This document shows positions 1 to 7,131 of a stretch of 64,000 nucleotides of DNA, one piece after another. This DNA comes from Lewinellaceae bacterium (GTDB lineage Bacteria > Bacteroidota > Bacteroidia > Chitinophagales > Saprospiraceae): NCBI GenBank assembly GCA_020636435.1, contig JACJXX010000002.1:372001-436000 (forward strand). The letters run 5' to 3'. The notes below the pieces were generated by a model, which worked only from the letters and a program-made list of their open reading frames with translations, was not told the DNA's origin and made no database searches. A program made the translations under genes and the position numbers. Every line of letters starts with the position of its first letter. Within the stretch, counting starts at the first letter, position 1.

Positions 1-718
1 AAGGCAGCCCTTTGGGCACCTCGCCCACGATCTTCACGCCCTGTTCGGTGAGCCCCAGCCCCCAGACGGCCAGAATGCCGAAAACAACCGCCAGCAGAGG
101 GCCGGGAATGGCCCGGTTGACCCGCCTGGCGCCCATGATCAGCCCGATGCCCAGCAAACCGATGCCGACGGTGAACAGGTTGGCCTCTCCAATGCGGGAA
201 ACGGCTTCGATCAGAATTTCGTGGATATAATGGCTGCGTTCCAGCTTGATCCCCAGCAGGTGCTTCAGTTGCGACAATCCGATGATGAGCGCCGCCGCCG
301 AAGTAAAGCCGCTGATCACCGGATGAGACAGGAAGTTGACCAGGAAACCCAGCCGGAATGCTCCGAGCAAAAACTGGATCAGCCCTACGAACAGGGCCAG
401 CGTGATGGCCAGCATGATGTAGGTTTCCGTGCCTCCCTGCGCCAGAGCGCCAATGCCCGTAGCCGTCAGCAAGGACACCATGGCGACCGGCCCTACCGCC
501 AGCTGGCGCGAAGTGCCAAAGATGGCGTAAAGGATCAGCGGAATGGTCGAAGCGTACAACCCGTAAATGGGCGGCAACCCGGCGATCATCGCATAAGCCA
601 TGCCCTGGGGGATGAGCATGACTCCGACGGTAAGCCCCGCCGCCAGGTCTCCTTTCAGGTTATTGGATTGGTACGCCGGAAGCCATTCCAGTATCGGTAG
701 TAATTTCTTTAACTGCAT
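1..718 (-). CDS. SulP-family anion transporter, N-terminal part (cut by window edge)
   Basis: The frame starts at an ATG at 718 and runs off the left edge, giving about 239 residues of a multi-pass inner-membrane protein. It begins MQLKKLLPILEWLPAYQ, followed by GDLAAGLTVGVMLIPQGMAY, the typical first-helix signature of SulP transporters, with further segments such as AVGPVAMVSLLTATG and LSHPVISGFTSAAALIIG. SulP proteins carry sulfate, bicarbonate or other anions, and the substrate cannot be told from this part. Any C-terminal STAS domain would lie outside the window. It is co-directional with the Crp/Fnr gene upstream, separated by a 36-unit array of 8-bp repeats. A possible -7 element with one mismatch (CACCTTTG, 739-746) lies 20 bp upstream of the start. 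Family assignment is firm; substrate is unknown. Confidence 0.9.
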   Translation of the reverse strand, partial: MQLKKLLPILEWLPAYQSNNLKGDLAAGLTVGVMLIPQGMAYAMIAGLPPIYGLYASTIPLILYAIFGTSRQLAVGPVAMVSLLTATGIGALAQGGTETYIMLAITLALFVGLIQFLLGAFRLGFLVNFLSHPVISGFTSAAALIIGLSQLKHLLGIKLERSHYIHEILIEAVSRIGEANLFTVGIGLLGIGLIMGARRVNRAIPGPLLAVVFGILAVWGLGLTEQGVKIVGEVPKGLP

Positions 719-792
719 CGTTGGTGTGGTTTTTGATGCAAAGGTGGGCTTTTGGGGGGAAAGGTGCTGTGATGGAGGTCACAGGAGGGAGT

Positions 793-1080
793 AGTGTTTC
801 AGTGTTTCAGTGTTTCAGTGTTTCAGTGTTTCAGTGTTTCAGTGTTTCAGTGTTTCAGTGTTTCAGTGTTCCAGTGTTTCAGTGTTTCAGTGTTTCAGTG
901 TTCCAGTGTGCCAGTGTGCCAGTGTATCAGTGTGCCAGTGTGCCAGTGTGCCAGTGTATCAGTGTGCCAGTGTATCAGTGTGCCAGTGTGCCAGTGTGCC
1001 AGTGTGCCAGTGTATCAGTGTGCCAGTGTGCCAGTGTATCAGTGTGCCAGTGTGCCAGTGTATCAGTGTGCCAGTGTATC
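793..1080. repeat. Tandem array of 36 units of 8 bp (CAGTGTTT type)
   Basis: The array has 288 bp in exact 8-bp register. The left half is mostly CAGTGTTT with a few CAGTGTTC units; the right half alternates CAGTGTGC and CAGTGTAT. The variants therefore come in blocks, as expected from local unit duplication. It begins about 12 bp after the stop codon of the Crp/Fnr gene and fills the gap before the SulP start. The same unit in the same orientation relative to transcription recurs at 61145-61206. It contains no stop codons in several frames, so it creates long spurious reading frames. Confidence 0.97.
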
Positions 1081-1091
1081 CTAAACACCTT

Positions 1092-1739
1092 TCAAAGCAG
1101 CTCAATCCGGTTCCTCCCCAGTTCCACTTCGCCTTGTTTTTCCAGTTGTTTGAGCAGGCGGGAGACGGCCTCCCGGGAAGCGTTGAGGTCGTAGGCGATC
1201 TCCTGGTGAGTAGTGTTGATCGTCCGGGAGTTGTTCGCCTCCGCTTTTTTATGGAGGTATTCGAGCAAGCGCTCGTCCATTTTTTTAAAGGCGATGCTGT
1301 CGATGGTGCGGATGAGTTCGAGCATGCGGTTGTCATAGGAGAGCATGACGAAGTTTTTCCAACTGGGGTAACGGCTCATCCACTCGTCCATATAGCGGGT
1401 AGGTATGCCGATGACCGTGGTATCTTCTTCCGCAACCGTCCGGATTTCGCTCTTTTTGTTCATCATGCAGCAGGTGAAAGACATGGAGCAGGTTTCTCCG
1501 GGCTGCAGGTAGTAGAGGAAGAGCTCGTTGCCCTCTTCATCCTCCCGGGACACCTTGATGCTGCCCTTGATGATCAGCGGCACGATCTTGACATAACTGC
1601 CAAAATCCATGATCATTTCGCCGGTTCTGAAGTGCATGACTTTGCCTACCTGAGCGATCTCCTCCTGAAGGGGCCGCTCGGCGATCTGCGAGTAGTGCTT
1701 TCGCACCAGGTTGAGCACTTCCTGGTTGAGGGTTTCCAT
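1092..1739 (-). CDS. Crp/Fnr-family transcriptional regulator
   Basis: The product has 215 residues, the normal length for the family. An N-terminal cyclic-nucleotide-binding-type beta barrel spans about residues 20-115 (FRTGEMIMDFGSYVKIVPLI, then IIKGSIKVSREDEEGNELFL). A C-terminal winged helix follows at about 145-215, with the recognition region EIAYDLNASREAVSRLLKQL. The cysteines near residue 90 (SFTCCMM) do not match the N-terminal cysteine cluster of FNR, so an oxygen-sensing iron-sulfur centre is not indicated. The effector is unknown. The gene lies directly upstream of the SulP gene on the same strand and may control it; this rests on position only. Both flanks are repeat arrays (793-1080 downstream, 1810-2034 upstream). 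Confidence 0.92.
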   Translation of the reverse strand: METLNQEVLNLVRKHYSQIAERPLQEEIAQVGKVMHFRTGEMIMDFGSYVKIVPLIIKGSIKVSREDEEGNELFLYYLQPGETCSMSFTCCMMNKKSEIRTVAEEDTTVIGIPTRYMDEWMSRYPSWKNFVMLSYDNRMLELIRTIDSIAFKKMDERLLEYLHKKAEANNSRTINTTHQEIAYDLNASREAVSRLLKQLEKQGEVELGRNRIELL

Positions 1740-1809
1740 GGTTTTATTGTTTCTCCGTCCGCCGAAGCTTTACGCGAATGCGGATATTGTTAAATTGTTG
1801 GCGAACACC

Positions 1810-2034
1810 CCGTCCACCGTCCACCGTCCACCGCCCACCGTCCTCCCAGCCCGTACACCGTACACCGCCACGGCTCCTCCCAGCCCATACACCGTACACC
1901 GCCACCGTCCTCCCAGCCCGTACACCGTACACCGCCACGGCTCCTCCCAGCCCGTACACCGTACACCGCCACGGCTCCTCCCAGCCCATACACCGTACAC
2001 CGCCACGGCTCCTCCCAGCCCATACACCGTACAC
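1810..2034. repeat. Composite array: 7-bp CCACCGT units, then about six 34-bp units
   Basis: The left end has CCACCGT-type 7-mers (1810-1840). A higher-order repeat of about 34 bp follows, each copy combining two ACACCGT units with a CACGGCTCCTCCCAGCCC spacer, with small differences such as CATACACC or CGTACACC. It fills the gap between the DUF983 stop and the Crp/Fnr start. The CCACCGT part is the complement of the large GGTGGAC array at 16396-16632, and both run the same way relative to the adjacent genes. Confidence 0.95.
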
Positions 2035-2053
2035 AACCCCGGCCCCGCTTAGC

Positions 2054-2440
2054 TCACATCCTGGCTTTCCCGGGGTCATATTTAAAATTGATGTTCAACC
2101 AGATGGAGCGGGCCAGCCGAAAGATATATACGAAAAAAAAGGCACATACCGCGATCAGCGTACCGAAGGAAGCGGCGGTGCTCCATCCCAGCACCCAGTG
2201 CAGGAACAGAACGAACAAGATACAAAACCATGCCGTAAAAATATAGGATATGAACATGGCGCCGAAGTAAAATCCGGGTTCCGGCATATAATCCTGCCCG
2301 CAGTGAGGGCAGGCATCCTTCATGTCGAAAGGCTTGTTGAAGCTGAAGGAACCCGTGTCAAAAAGGTCTTCTTCGTGGCACTTAGGGCATTTCAGGCTGA
2401 AGATGCTGTAGGCTTTTGATCCTTTCTTAAAAATGCTCAT
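2054..2440 (-). CDS. DUF983 family zinc-ribbon membrane protein
   Basis: This is a 128-residue protein. Two CxxC pairs near the N-terminus (CPKC at about residue 18 and CPHC at about 45) form a likely zinc ribbon. Two hydrophobic segments follow, at about residues 58-80 (GAMFISYIFTAWFCILFVLF) and 88-110 (SFGTLIAVCAFFFVYIFRLA). This cysteine-ribbon-plus-two-helices layout is that of DUF983, common in Bacteroidota and proteobacteria with no established function. The gene reads in the same direction as the methyltransferase upstream, with only 15 bp between them, so co-transcription is likely. Confidence 0.85.
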   Translation of the reverse strand: MSIFKKGSKAYSIFSLKCPKCHEEDLFDTGSFSFNKPFDMKDACPHCGQDYMPEPGFYFGAMFISYIFTAWFCILFVLFLHWVLGWSTAASFGTLIAVCAFFFVYIFRLARSIWLNINFKYDPGKARM

Positions 2441-2455
2441 GTTACTATTAATGTT

Positions 2456-3052
2456 TTACTTGCGGGCACCCAGCAGGCGTATCACCCACGCCGGCCCGTT
2501 GTGGTAGGGGCCTTCCGAGAGTATGGTTTCGGTTTCTTCCAGCAATTGCAGTTGCAAAGAAGGGAAATCTTTCTTTATTTCCCGGACGCTGAAGAGCATG
2601 TCGTCCCGTTTGGGGCCGCCGGAGCTGAGGCCCAGTTGTTGTTTGGAAAAGGCTTCCAGGATGATCCTCCCTCCGGGCCGGAGGCATTGGGCAGCCTGCC
2701 GGTGAAGCAACTGCCGGCTCGCCGGAGGCAGGTGAACAAAGAAAAGGCCCACCAAGTCAAAAGTTGATTCCGGGAAAGGAAAACCTTCAACTTCCGCGAT
2801 CTGATAATCGATCCGCACACCAAACTCCCGTGCCAGGGCTTCGGCTTTCCGCCGGCCCGCCTCGCTGTAGTCAAAAGCAGTAACCTGCCAGCCCAGAGTG
2901 GCAGCGTATACGGCATTCCTGCCTTCGCCTTCCGCCGGAAACAAAGCTCTGGCAGGTGGCAAGGCAGCCAGTTGTTCTTTCAAAAAGGCGTTCGGCGCTT
3001 TGCCATAGACGTAAGCCGCTTCGCCGTATCGTTGATCCCAGAATTCTTTCAT
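2456..3052 (-). CDS. Class I SAM-dependent methyltransferase, TehB-like
   Basis: The product has 198 residues from the ATG at 3052, which gives the family-typical opening MKEFWDQRYG; an in-frame ATG at 3082 would add ten residues. The SAM-binding motif I is ALFPAEGEGRNAVYAA, followed by the acidic motif II residue in VTAFDYSEAG and the motif IV region FDLVGLFFVHLPP. This pattern matches the TehB / tellurite-resistance-like methyltransferases; the substrate is unknown. The gene follows the ArsR regulator by about 100 bp on the same strand, an arrangement often seen for metalloid- or thiol-related methyltransferases, so metal-responsive control is a reasonable inference. The DUF983 gene follows 15 bp later. 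Confidence 0.85.
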   Translation of the reverse strand: MKEFWDQRYGEAAYVYGKAPNAFLKEQLAALPPARALFPAEGEGRNAVYAATLGWQVTAFDYSEAGRRKAEALAREFGVRIDYQIAEVEGFPFPESTFDLVGLFFVHLPPASRQLLHRQAAQCLRPGGRIILEAFSKQQLGLSSGGPKRDDMLFSVREIKKDFPSLQLQLLEETETILSEGPYHNGPAWVIRLLGARK

Positions 3053-3152
3053 GATGTTTCGAAACCGGTTTCCTTTTTGCAACCCAGATGGAAACCAATA
3101 TTCAATGAAATGCAGGTTGATTAGCCTATCAGATAAAAGCGCTTCCCCGCCC

Positions 3153-3470
3153 TTACATATTGCACTGGCAATTTTCCAGGCATTCTATAATGAGCGATAC
3201 GTCCCTTTCTTTCAGGGAGTACATCATGCTCCGTCCTTCTCGCTTAACGCTCAGGATGCCCTTCAGGCGCATATTCTGGAGATGGTGCGACGTGAGGGAT
3301 TGCTCGCTGCCCAGTTTCTCGCAAATCTCCGACACGGAAAGGCGGGGGTATTGCTCCAAAAGGTGAACAACGCCGAGCCGCAGCGGATGGGCCACTGTTT
3401 TGAGTATAAAGGCAATGCGCTCCAGCTTCTCCGCTTCTTTCTTTTTCAAACTACCGGTTTTACTTTCCAT
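3153..3470 (-). CDS. ArsR/SmtB-family winged-helix regulator
   Basis: This 105-residue regulator has the core LKTVAHPLRLGVVHLLEQ, the recognition segment SVSEICEKLGSEQSLTSHHL and the beta wing LSVKREGRSMMYSL, all diagnostic for ArsR proteins. A cysteine-rich tail (CLENCQCNM) could bind metal, but the canonical alpha-3 metal site (ELCVCDL type) is not present. A strong promoter and an inverted-repeat operator lie immediately upstream, so autorepression is likely. Only about 5 nt separate the -7 box from the ATG, so the message may be leaderless. It probably controls the methyltransferase and DUF983 genes downstream. Confidence 0.92.
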   Translation of the reverse strand: MESKTGSLKKKEAEKLERIAFILKTVAHPLRLGVVHLLEQYPRLSVSEICEKLGSEQSLTSHHLQNMRLKGILSVKREGRSMMYSLKERDVSLIIECLENCQCNM

Positions 3471-3475
3471 AAGCG

Positions 3476-3506
3476 CAAAGATATGAATATATGTTCATGA
3501 AACAAA
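3476..3506 (-). promoter_or_regulatory. Bacteroidota-type promoter of the arsR operon
   Basis: Read on the minus strand there is a -33 TTTG (3503-3506), a 19-bp spacer and a perfect -7 box TATCTTTG (3476-3483). This matches the TTTG-N19-TAnnTTTG consensus of Bacteroidota housekeeping promoters. The ATG of the regulator begins at 3470, so transcription should start at or within a few bases of it. Confidence 0.75.
3483..3498. promoter_or_regulatory. Probable ArsR operator (16-bp near-palindrome)
   Basis: ATGAATATATGTTCAT is a palindrome apart from one mismatched pair at symmetric positions 6 and 11. It lies in the spacer between the -33 and -7 boxes of the arsR promoter, the classical position for repression by an ArsR dimer. 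AT-rich ATGAA/TTCAT arms are typical of the family. Confidence 0.7.
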
Positions 3507-3562
3507 GTTTGGGCGCAAAGGTTGGGGCGAGCTTTTGCCGGAGTTTTTTTGCCTAGTAGTGA

Positions 3563-3670
3563 TTAAAAAATAAGTTCGACATTTAGAGTCCGTGAATTGT
3601 AGAGAAAGCCAGGGGCTTATCTGGGCGAAGGCTTTCTCTACATTTCACGGACGTCGAACTTATTTTTTAA
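3563..3670. repeat. 108-bp fold-back element (long hairpin)
   Basis: The outer arms 3563-3580 and 3653-3670 are perfect complements over 18 bp. The inner arms 3588-3610 and 3630-3652 are 23 bp with one mismatch. The left side carries a 7-bp bulge (3581-3587) and the loop is 19 nt. It starts 7 bp after the stop codon of the small gene at 3678-3986 and ends before the arsR promoter. It could act as a terminator, but the stem is far longer than needed and there is no clear T-run, so a MITE-like origin is possible. Confidence 0.9.
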
Positions 3671-3677
3671 ATGTTCC

Positions 3678-3986
3678 CTACCACAAAAACCAGCGTTGCA
3701 GCAACCTTTGCAGGTTTTTGCGCGGCTGTATAGCCATGGGGCGTATTGCCGTCTGGCTGCCGATGCTGGCCCAGGCGTTGTATTCGCCGGCGGGCAGGCG
3801 GCTGATGTTGAAGCTGACCTCGTTATCGCCTTTTTGCAGAGGATATTGTTTGTGGAGGAACGAACGGCCAAGGTTGTCCAGAAGGTCGACGGTAAGCGTG
3901 CACGCCTGCGGGCAGTAGCAGTGCAGCGTAGCTTTCTCTTGCTGTTGATTGTCCAGGGATAATTTCCCGATTTTTGCCTTTGTCAT
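3678..3986 (-). CDS. Small beta-rich protein resembling a T9SS sorting-domain fold
   Basis: The product has 102 residues from ATG 3986; the frame stays open further upstream, but that part overlaps the KtrA gene in another frame and is not credible. The central part (TVDLLDNLGRSFLHKQY, then VSFNISRLPAGEYNAW) has the strand pattern of the C-terminal T9SS sorting domain: a V/I-x-L-x-D/N-x-x-G-R segment, then N-hydrophobic-S-x-L-P-A-G-x-Y. No signal peptide and no upstream secreted domain are visible, so it is either a free-standing fold or a detached tail. A fold-back element follows the stop codon directly. Function unknown. Confidence 0.6.
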   Translation of the reverse strand: MTKAKIGKLSLDNQQQEKATLHCYCPQACTLTVDLLDNLGRSFLHKQYPLQKGDNEVSFNISRLPAGEYNAWASIGSQTAIRPMAIQPRKNLQRLLQRWFLW

Positions 3987-4134
3987 TGTACTCTTGCTAA
4001 AAAAGGTTTGTAGTAGTTGCTTGCAGGTTGTAAAGGCAGTGATAACAGGACTACTTTCTCGTATTCGAATTTTCCTCAAAGGTAAGACGTAATTTGGGAA
4101 ATAAGGTTGCCTTTTTGCAAAAAAAGGTAAGGTA

Positions 4135-4824
4135 TCACTTCGTTTTTTCCAAAAAGGTTTGGATGTCCTGCATTTTCCCGAACAGGATGAGGATGTCGTT
4201 GGCCTGGAAAACCATGTCGGGGGCGGGCACGCCGGATACTTCATTGCGGGTCACCTTGGCGCCCAGGAGATTGCGCCGTTCCTGCCTTTTCAAAATTGTG
4301 ACGATGCTGATGTCGTATTTTTCCCTCAGGGCGGCCTCGGCTATGGTCAGGCCCTGCAGGCTAGCTGGCAGGACGGCCTCCACGATCTCGAATTTATTGT
4401 CCAGCACCAGGGTTCTCAGGGCCCCTTCCACGATCATGCGGGTGGCCAGTTGGTCGGCGAAATCCGCTTCCGGGTGGATGATGTCCTTGATGCCCATTGC
4501 CTCCAGGATGGTGTGGTGCACCGTCGAGATGGCCCGGCTGATGATCTTGGTGTTGCAGAATTTTTTGATGAGGGCGGTGGTGGTCACCGAAGCGCCCAGG
4601 TCTTCCCCGATGCTGACGATGGCCACATCAGTGTCGGAAAGCGGCAGGCGCTGTACAGCCAGTTCATCGGTGGCATCCATGCAGATCGTATGGGTCAGCT
4701 TGTTCTGGTAGAGGTTGACGAGGCTGAGGCTTTTATCAACGCCGAGCACCTCGTGGCCGTCTTCTACCAACCGCAAACCGAGTGCGGAGCCGAAATTTCC
4801 CAGGCCGATGATGATGAATTTCAT
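4135..4824 (-). CDS. ktrA: KtrA/TrkA-type potassium channel regulatory subunit
   Basis: The 229-residue protein starts with a Rossmann RCK_N domain (GLGNFGSALG at residues 7-16, acidic D29 in VLGVDKS) that binds NAD(H) or adenine nucleotides. An RCK_C domain occupies roughly residues 145-229, where a small ligand gates the partner. As in KtrA, a single RCK pair is present, whereas E. coli TrkA has two. The partner membrane subunit is encoded just upstream on the same strand (5045-6835), so together they form a KtrAB-type potassium uptake system on the cytoplasmic membrane. The 220-bp gap between them holds a degenerate CGGTGTAC array. Confidence 0.93.
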   Translation of the reverse strand: MKFIIIGLGNFGSALGLRLVEDGHEVLGVDKSLSLVNLYQNKLTHTICMDATDELAVQRLPLSDTDVAIVSIGEDLGASVTTTALIKKFCNTKIISRAISTVHHTILEAMGIKDIIHPEADFADQLATRMIVEGALRTLVLDNKFEIVEAVLPASLQGLTIAEAALREKYDISIVTILKRQERRNLLGAKVTRNEVSGVPAPDMVFQANDILILFGKMQDIQTFLEKTK

Positions 4825-4901
4825 AAATGGTTGAGTTTAGCGTAAGGTTTTAAAATTTAGGCCCAGTGCAAGTATCATTGTCCGGGGCTTCCCTCTCAAA
4901 A

Positions 4902-4994
4902 GTGTACGGTGTACGCAGGAGGCTAGGGCTCAGGAGTGTACGGTGTACGTTTGGGCGGCCATTCGTACATCGTACATAACGTCCACCGTACACA
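4902..4994. repeat. Degenerate CGGTGTAC-type array between ktrB and ktrA
   Basis: Three clusters of the 7-bp GTACGGT / ACCGTAC unit are seen: GTGTACGGTGTACG at about 4902, the same motif at about 4937, and the complementary ACCGTACAC at about 4985, with GTACATCGTACAT between. Clusters occur in both orientations. The same unit is found at 1850-2034, 27962-28054 and 43425-43440. Confidence 0.75.
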
Positions 4995-5044
4995 ATCGGC
5001 AACTATCTCGGAGTGATAAACCTCTTTCATAATCAAAACTCACA

Positions 5045-6835
5045 TTAATTGATCAATATGTCTTCCTCCGGATACTGTACCGGGTTGTGGCGGCGCGGGG
5101 CGAACTGCCGCGCAATGCCGGTCAGCAAGGTTAGAAAGCTCACTCTTCCGACAAACATGGCCAGCGCCAGCGTCAGTTTGCTGGCCGCCGACAGGCTGGC
5201 CGTTATGCCCATGCTCAGGCCCACCGTGCTGTAGGCCGAAATGCATTCAAAGGCAATGGGCATGAACCCCAGCCTCCCGTCGAAATAAATGACAGAGAAA
5301 ATGGCGGCCCCTATGCCCAGTATGGACAACAGGATCACCGCTGTGGCTCGCTGGAGCGCCTGCATCGGTATCTGTTTCCAACCGAAGATGATGCGATCCT
5401 GCCCCAGCACCTGCCGGTAAATGTTCATCACGGTCAGGGCAAAGGTAGTCGTTTTTATGCCACCTCCGGTAGAGCCGGGAGAAGCGCCGATCCACATCAG
5501 CAAAAAGCACACCATCAGGGTGGGCATGGCCAGGGCAGCAGTATCTACCGTATTGAAACCTGCCGTCCGGGTAGTTACCGAACCGAAAAAAGCGACAGCC
5601 ACCTTGCCCCAGCCACTGTGTTCCGCCAGGGTGTTGTCGTACTCCAGCAAGTAAAAAGCCAGGGCGCCGCTGAGCAGCAGGAACAGGCTGGTGAGCAGGA
5701 CGATCCTGGTATTGACGCTAAGGCCCGGTTTCCGGTACACAAAATTCGAGTCGTTCCGGAACAGGCGCCAGTGGTACTGCTTCAGGATGATTTTCAGGTA
5801 AGTGTAGAAATTGATAAACACGCTGTACCCGATGCCTCCCAGGATGATCAGGGCCGCGATGGCCAGGTGCAGGGAATAATTATAGCGATACCCCTCTTCG
5901 TACAGGGAATTGCTCAAGGTGGAAAAGCCGGCGTTGCCGAAGGCCGAGATGGCATGAAAGATGGAGAAAAACAGCCGCCCGCCCGGCCCGCCGTCGCCTG
6001 GCCCCAGGCTGTAATAAATACAAACGGCGCCCGCCCCTTCGATAGCGAAGGTAAAGGTGACGATTTTGACCAGGGTATTGAAGGTGTCGCCAATGTCATT
6101 GGCGTTGATCATATCTTTGAGCATCAGGCGGTTGCGGTAAGAGCCATACCCCTGGAAAAACAAGCCGAAGAGGTTGGTGAAGGTCAGCATGCCCAACGCG
6201 CCGAGTTGGATGAGCAGCAGGATGATGAACTGCCCGAAGAAGGTGAAGTCCCGCCCGGTGTCCAGCACGGCCAGCCCGGTGACGCATACGGCGCTGGTGG
6301 AAGTGAACAAGGCGTCGATAAAAGAGATGCCCGCCGGCGTGGCCAGGGGCAGCAGCAGCAGCATCGTCCCCACGCAGATCAGCAGGAAAAAACTCAGGGC
6401 GAAAGCCAGCGCCGGGTGGAGCGTCTGCCGTTCAATGGCGTAAACCCGCGCCGAAATATCGAGCACCGCCAAAAATAAGACCAGCCCGGCGGTAGGGCGG
6501 ATAAAGCCTTTGTGAAGAATGGCGAACTCTCCCAGGTTGAACAGCGCCAGAAAAGCCAGAGCCCCGGCAGCCGCAAGGATGACATAGCGGCTGGCCCGCC
6601 GCGCCCGGTTGGAGGCAGGGTTATCCAGAATGATCTGCCGCATGCGCACAAAGAAAAGCAGCCCGTAAGCCAGGTAAAAGCTATCGGTGACGAACTGGTG
6701 CCAGAAATTGTTTCGAAAGCCGAAGTCAAAGATCAGGGCGGTGAAAGCGAGGATGCTTCCGATGAAGAGGAGGCGGTCGTTGAGGAATGCGCTTTCCTTG
6801 CCGTGAAAGAATTGGCGACGTTTTTTTGTTGGCAA
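5045..6835 (-). CDS. ktrB: KtrB/TrkH-type potassium transporter subunit
   Basis: The 596-residue membrane protein has the four-fold selectivity-filter architecture of the family. The pore loops are recognisable as TSTSAVCVTGLAV, FHAISAFGNAGFS, VTTRTAGFNTVD and ECISAYSTVGLSMG, each with its filter glycine. About 120 residues with several hydrophobic segments precede the conserved core, an extension common in Bacteroidota homologues. It imports potassium together with sodium or with membrane potential, gated by the RCK protein encoded next. A weak -7-like TACCTTAG lies about 20 bp upstream of the ATG on the minus strand. The next gene (7132) is divergent. Confidence 0.93.
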   Translation of the reverse strand: MPTKKRRQFFHGKESAFLNDRLLFIGSILAFTALIFDFGFRNNFWHQFVTDSFYLAYGLLFFVRMRQIILDNPASNRARRASRYVILAAAGALAFLALFNLGEFAILHKGFIRPTAGLVLFLAVLDISARVYAIERQTLHPALAFALSFFLLICVGTMLLLLPLATPAGISFIDALFTSTSAVCVTGLAVLDTGRDFTFFGQFIILLLIQLGALGMLTFTNLFGLFFQGYGSYRNRLMLKDMINANDIGDTFNTLVKIVTFTFAIEGAGAVCIYYSLGPGDGGPGGRLFFSIFHAISAFGNAGFSTLSNSLYEEGYRYNYSLHLAIAALIILGGIGYSVFINFYTYLKIILKQYHWRLFRNDSNFVYRKPGLSVNTRIVLLTSLFLLLSGALAFYLLEYDNTLAEHSGWGKVAVAFFGSVTTRTAGFNTVDTAALAMPTLMVCFLLMWIGASPGSTGGGIKTTTFALTVMNIYRQVLGQDRIIFGWKQIPMQALQRATAVILLSILGIGAAIFSVIYFDGRLGFMPIAFECISAYSTVGLSMGITASLSAASKLTLALAMFVGRVSFLTLLTGIARQFAPRRHNPVQYPEEDILIN

Positions 6836-7005
6836 AGTGGTTATTTGTGTGGGAGCTAAGGTAAGGGAAATACGTTAAGTAGACAAGACTAGCAGAAGCT
6901 ACACTCGGTTTTTGCACTATGCCAGATGACTGTAGCCTTTTAACTGAGGTATGGGCCGAACCAGCAATGTAATATGTGTATTGCAGGAAAAAAATATTCC
7001 CGGAT

Positions 7006-7035
7006 TTTGAAGGCATGAATAAAATCGTATATTTG
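7006..7035 (+). promoter_or_regulatory. Promoter of the T9SS cargo operon
   Basis: TTTG (7006-7009), an 18-bp spacer and TATATTTG (7028-7035) match the Bacteroidota -33/-7 consensus. The start codon is at 7132, leaving a leader of about 90 nt. The rest of the 296-bp gap (6836-7131) shows no gene or array. Confidence 0.7.
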
Positions 7036-7131
7036 AATACCTTATAGGGTATTTTTCCATGCATCTTTTACTATTCCAAGCTTAAAAGTCCAGCAACAAG
7101 GTTCTTATAGGCTTCAAAAAACACTTCTGAA

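Noticed and set aside
793..1080. CRISPR array
   Set aside because: Units are contiguous 8-mers with no unique spacers; no cas genes are present. The same holds for the other arrays.
810..1793. Plus-strand frame of over 300 codons across the CAGTGTTT array
   Set aside because: It is open only because the 8-bp unit has no stop in some frames; the rest is antisense to the Crp/Fnr gene. The peptide is a mere 8-residue repeat.
1778..2419. Pro-rich frames across the ACACCGT composite array
   Set aside because: Repeat translation with a tail antisense to the DUF983 gene.
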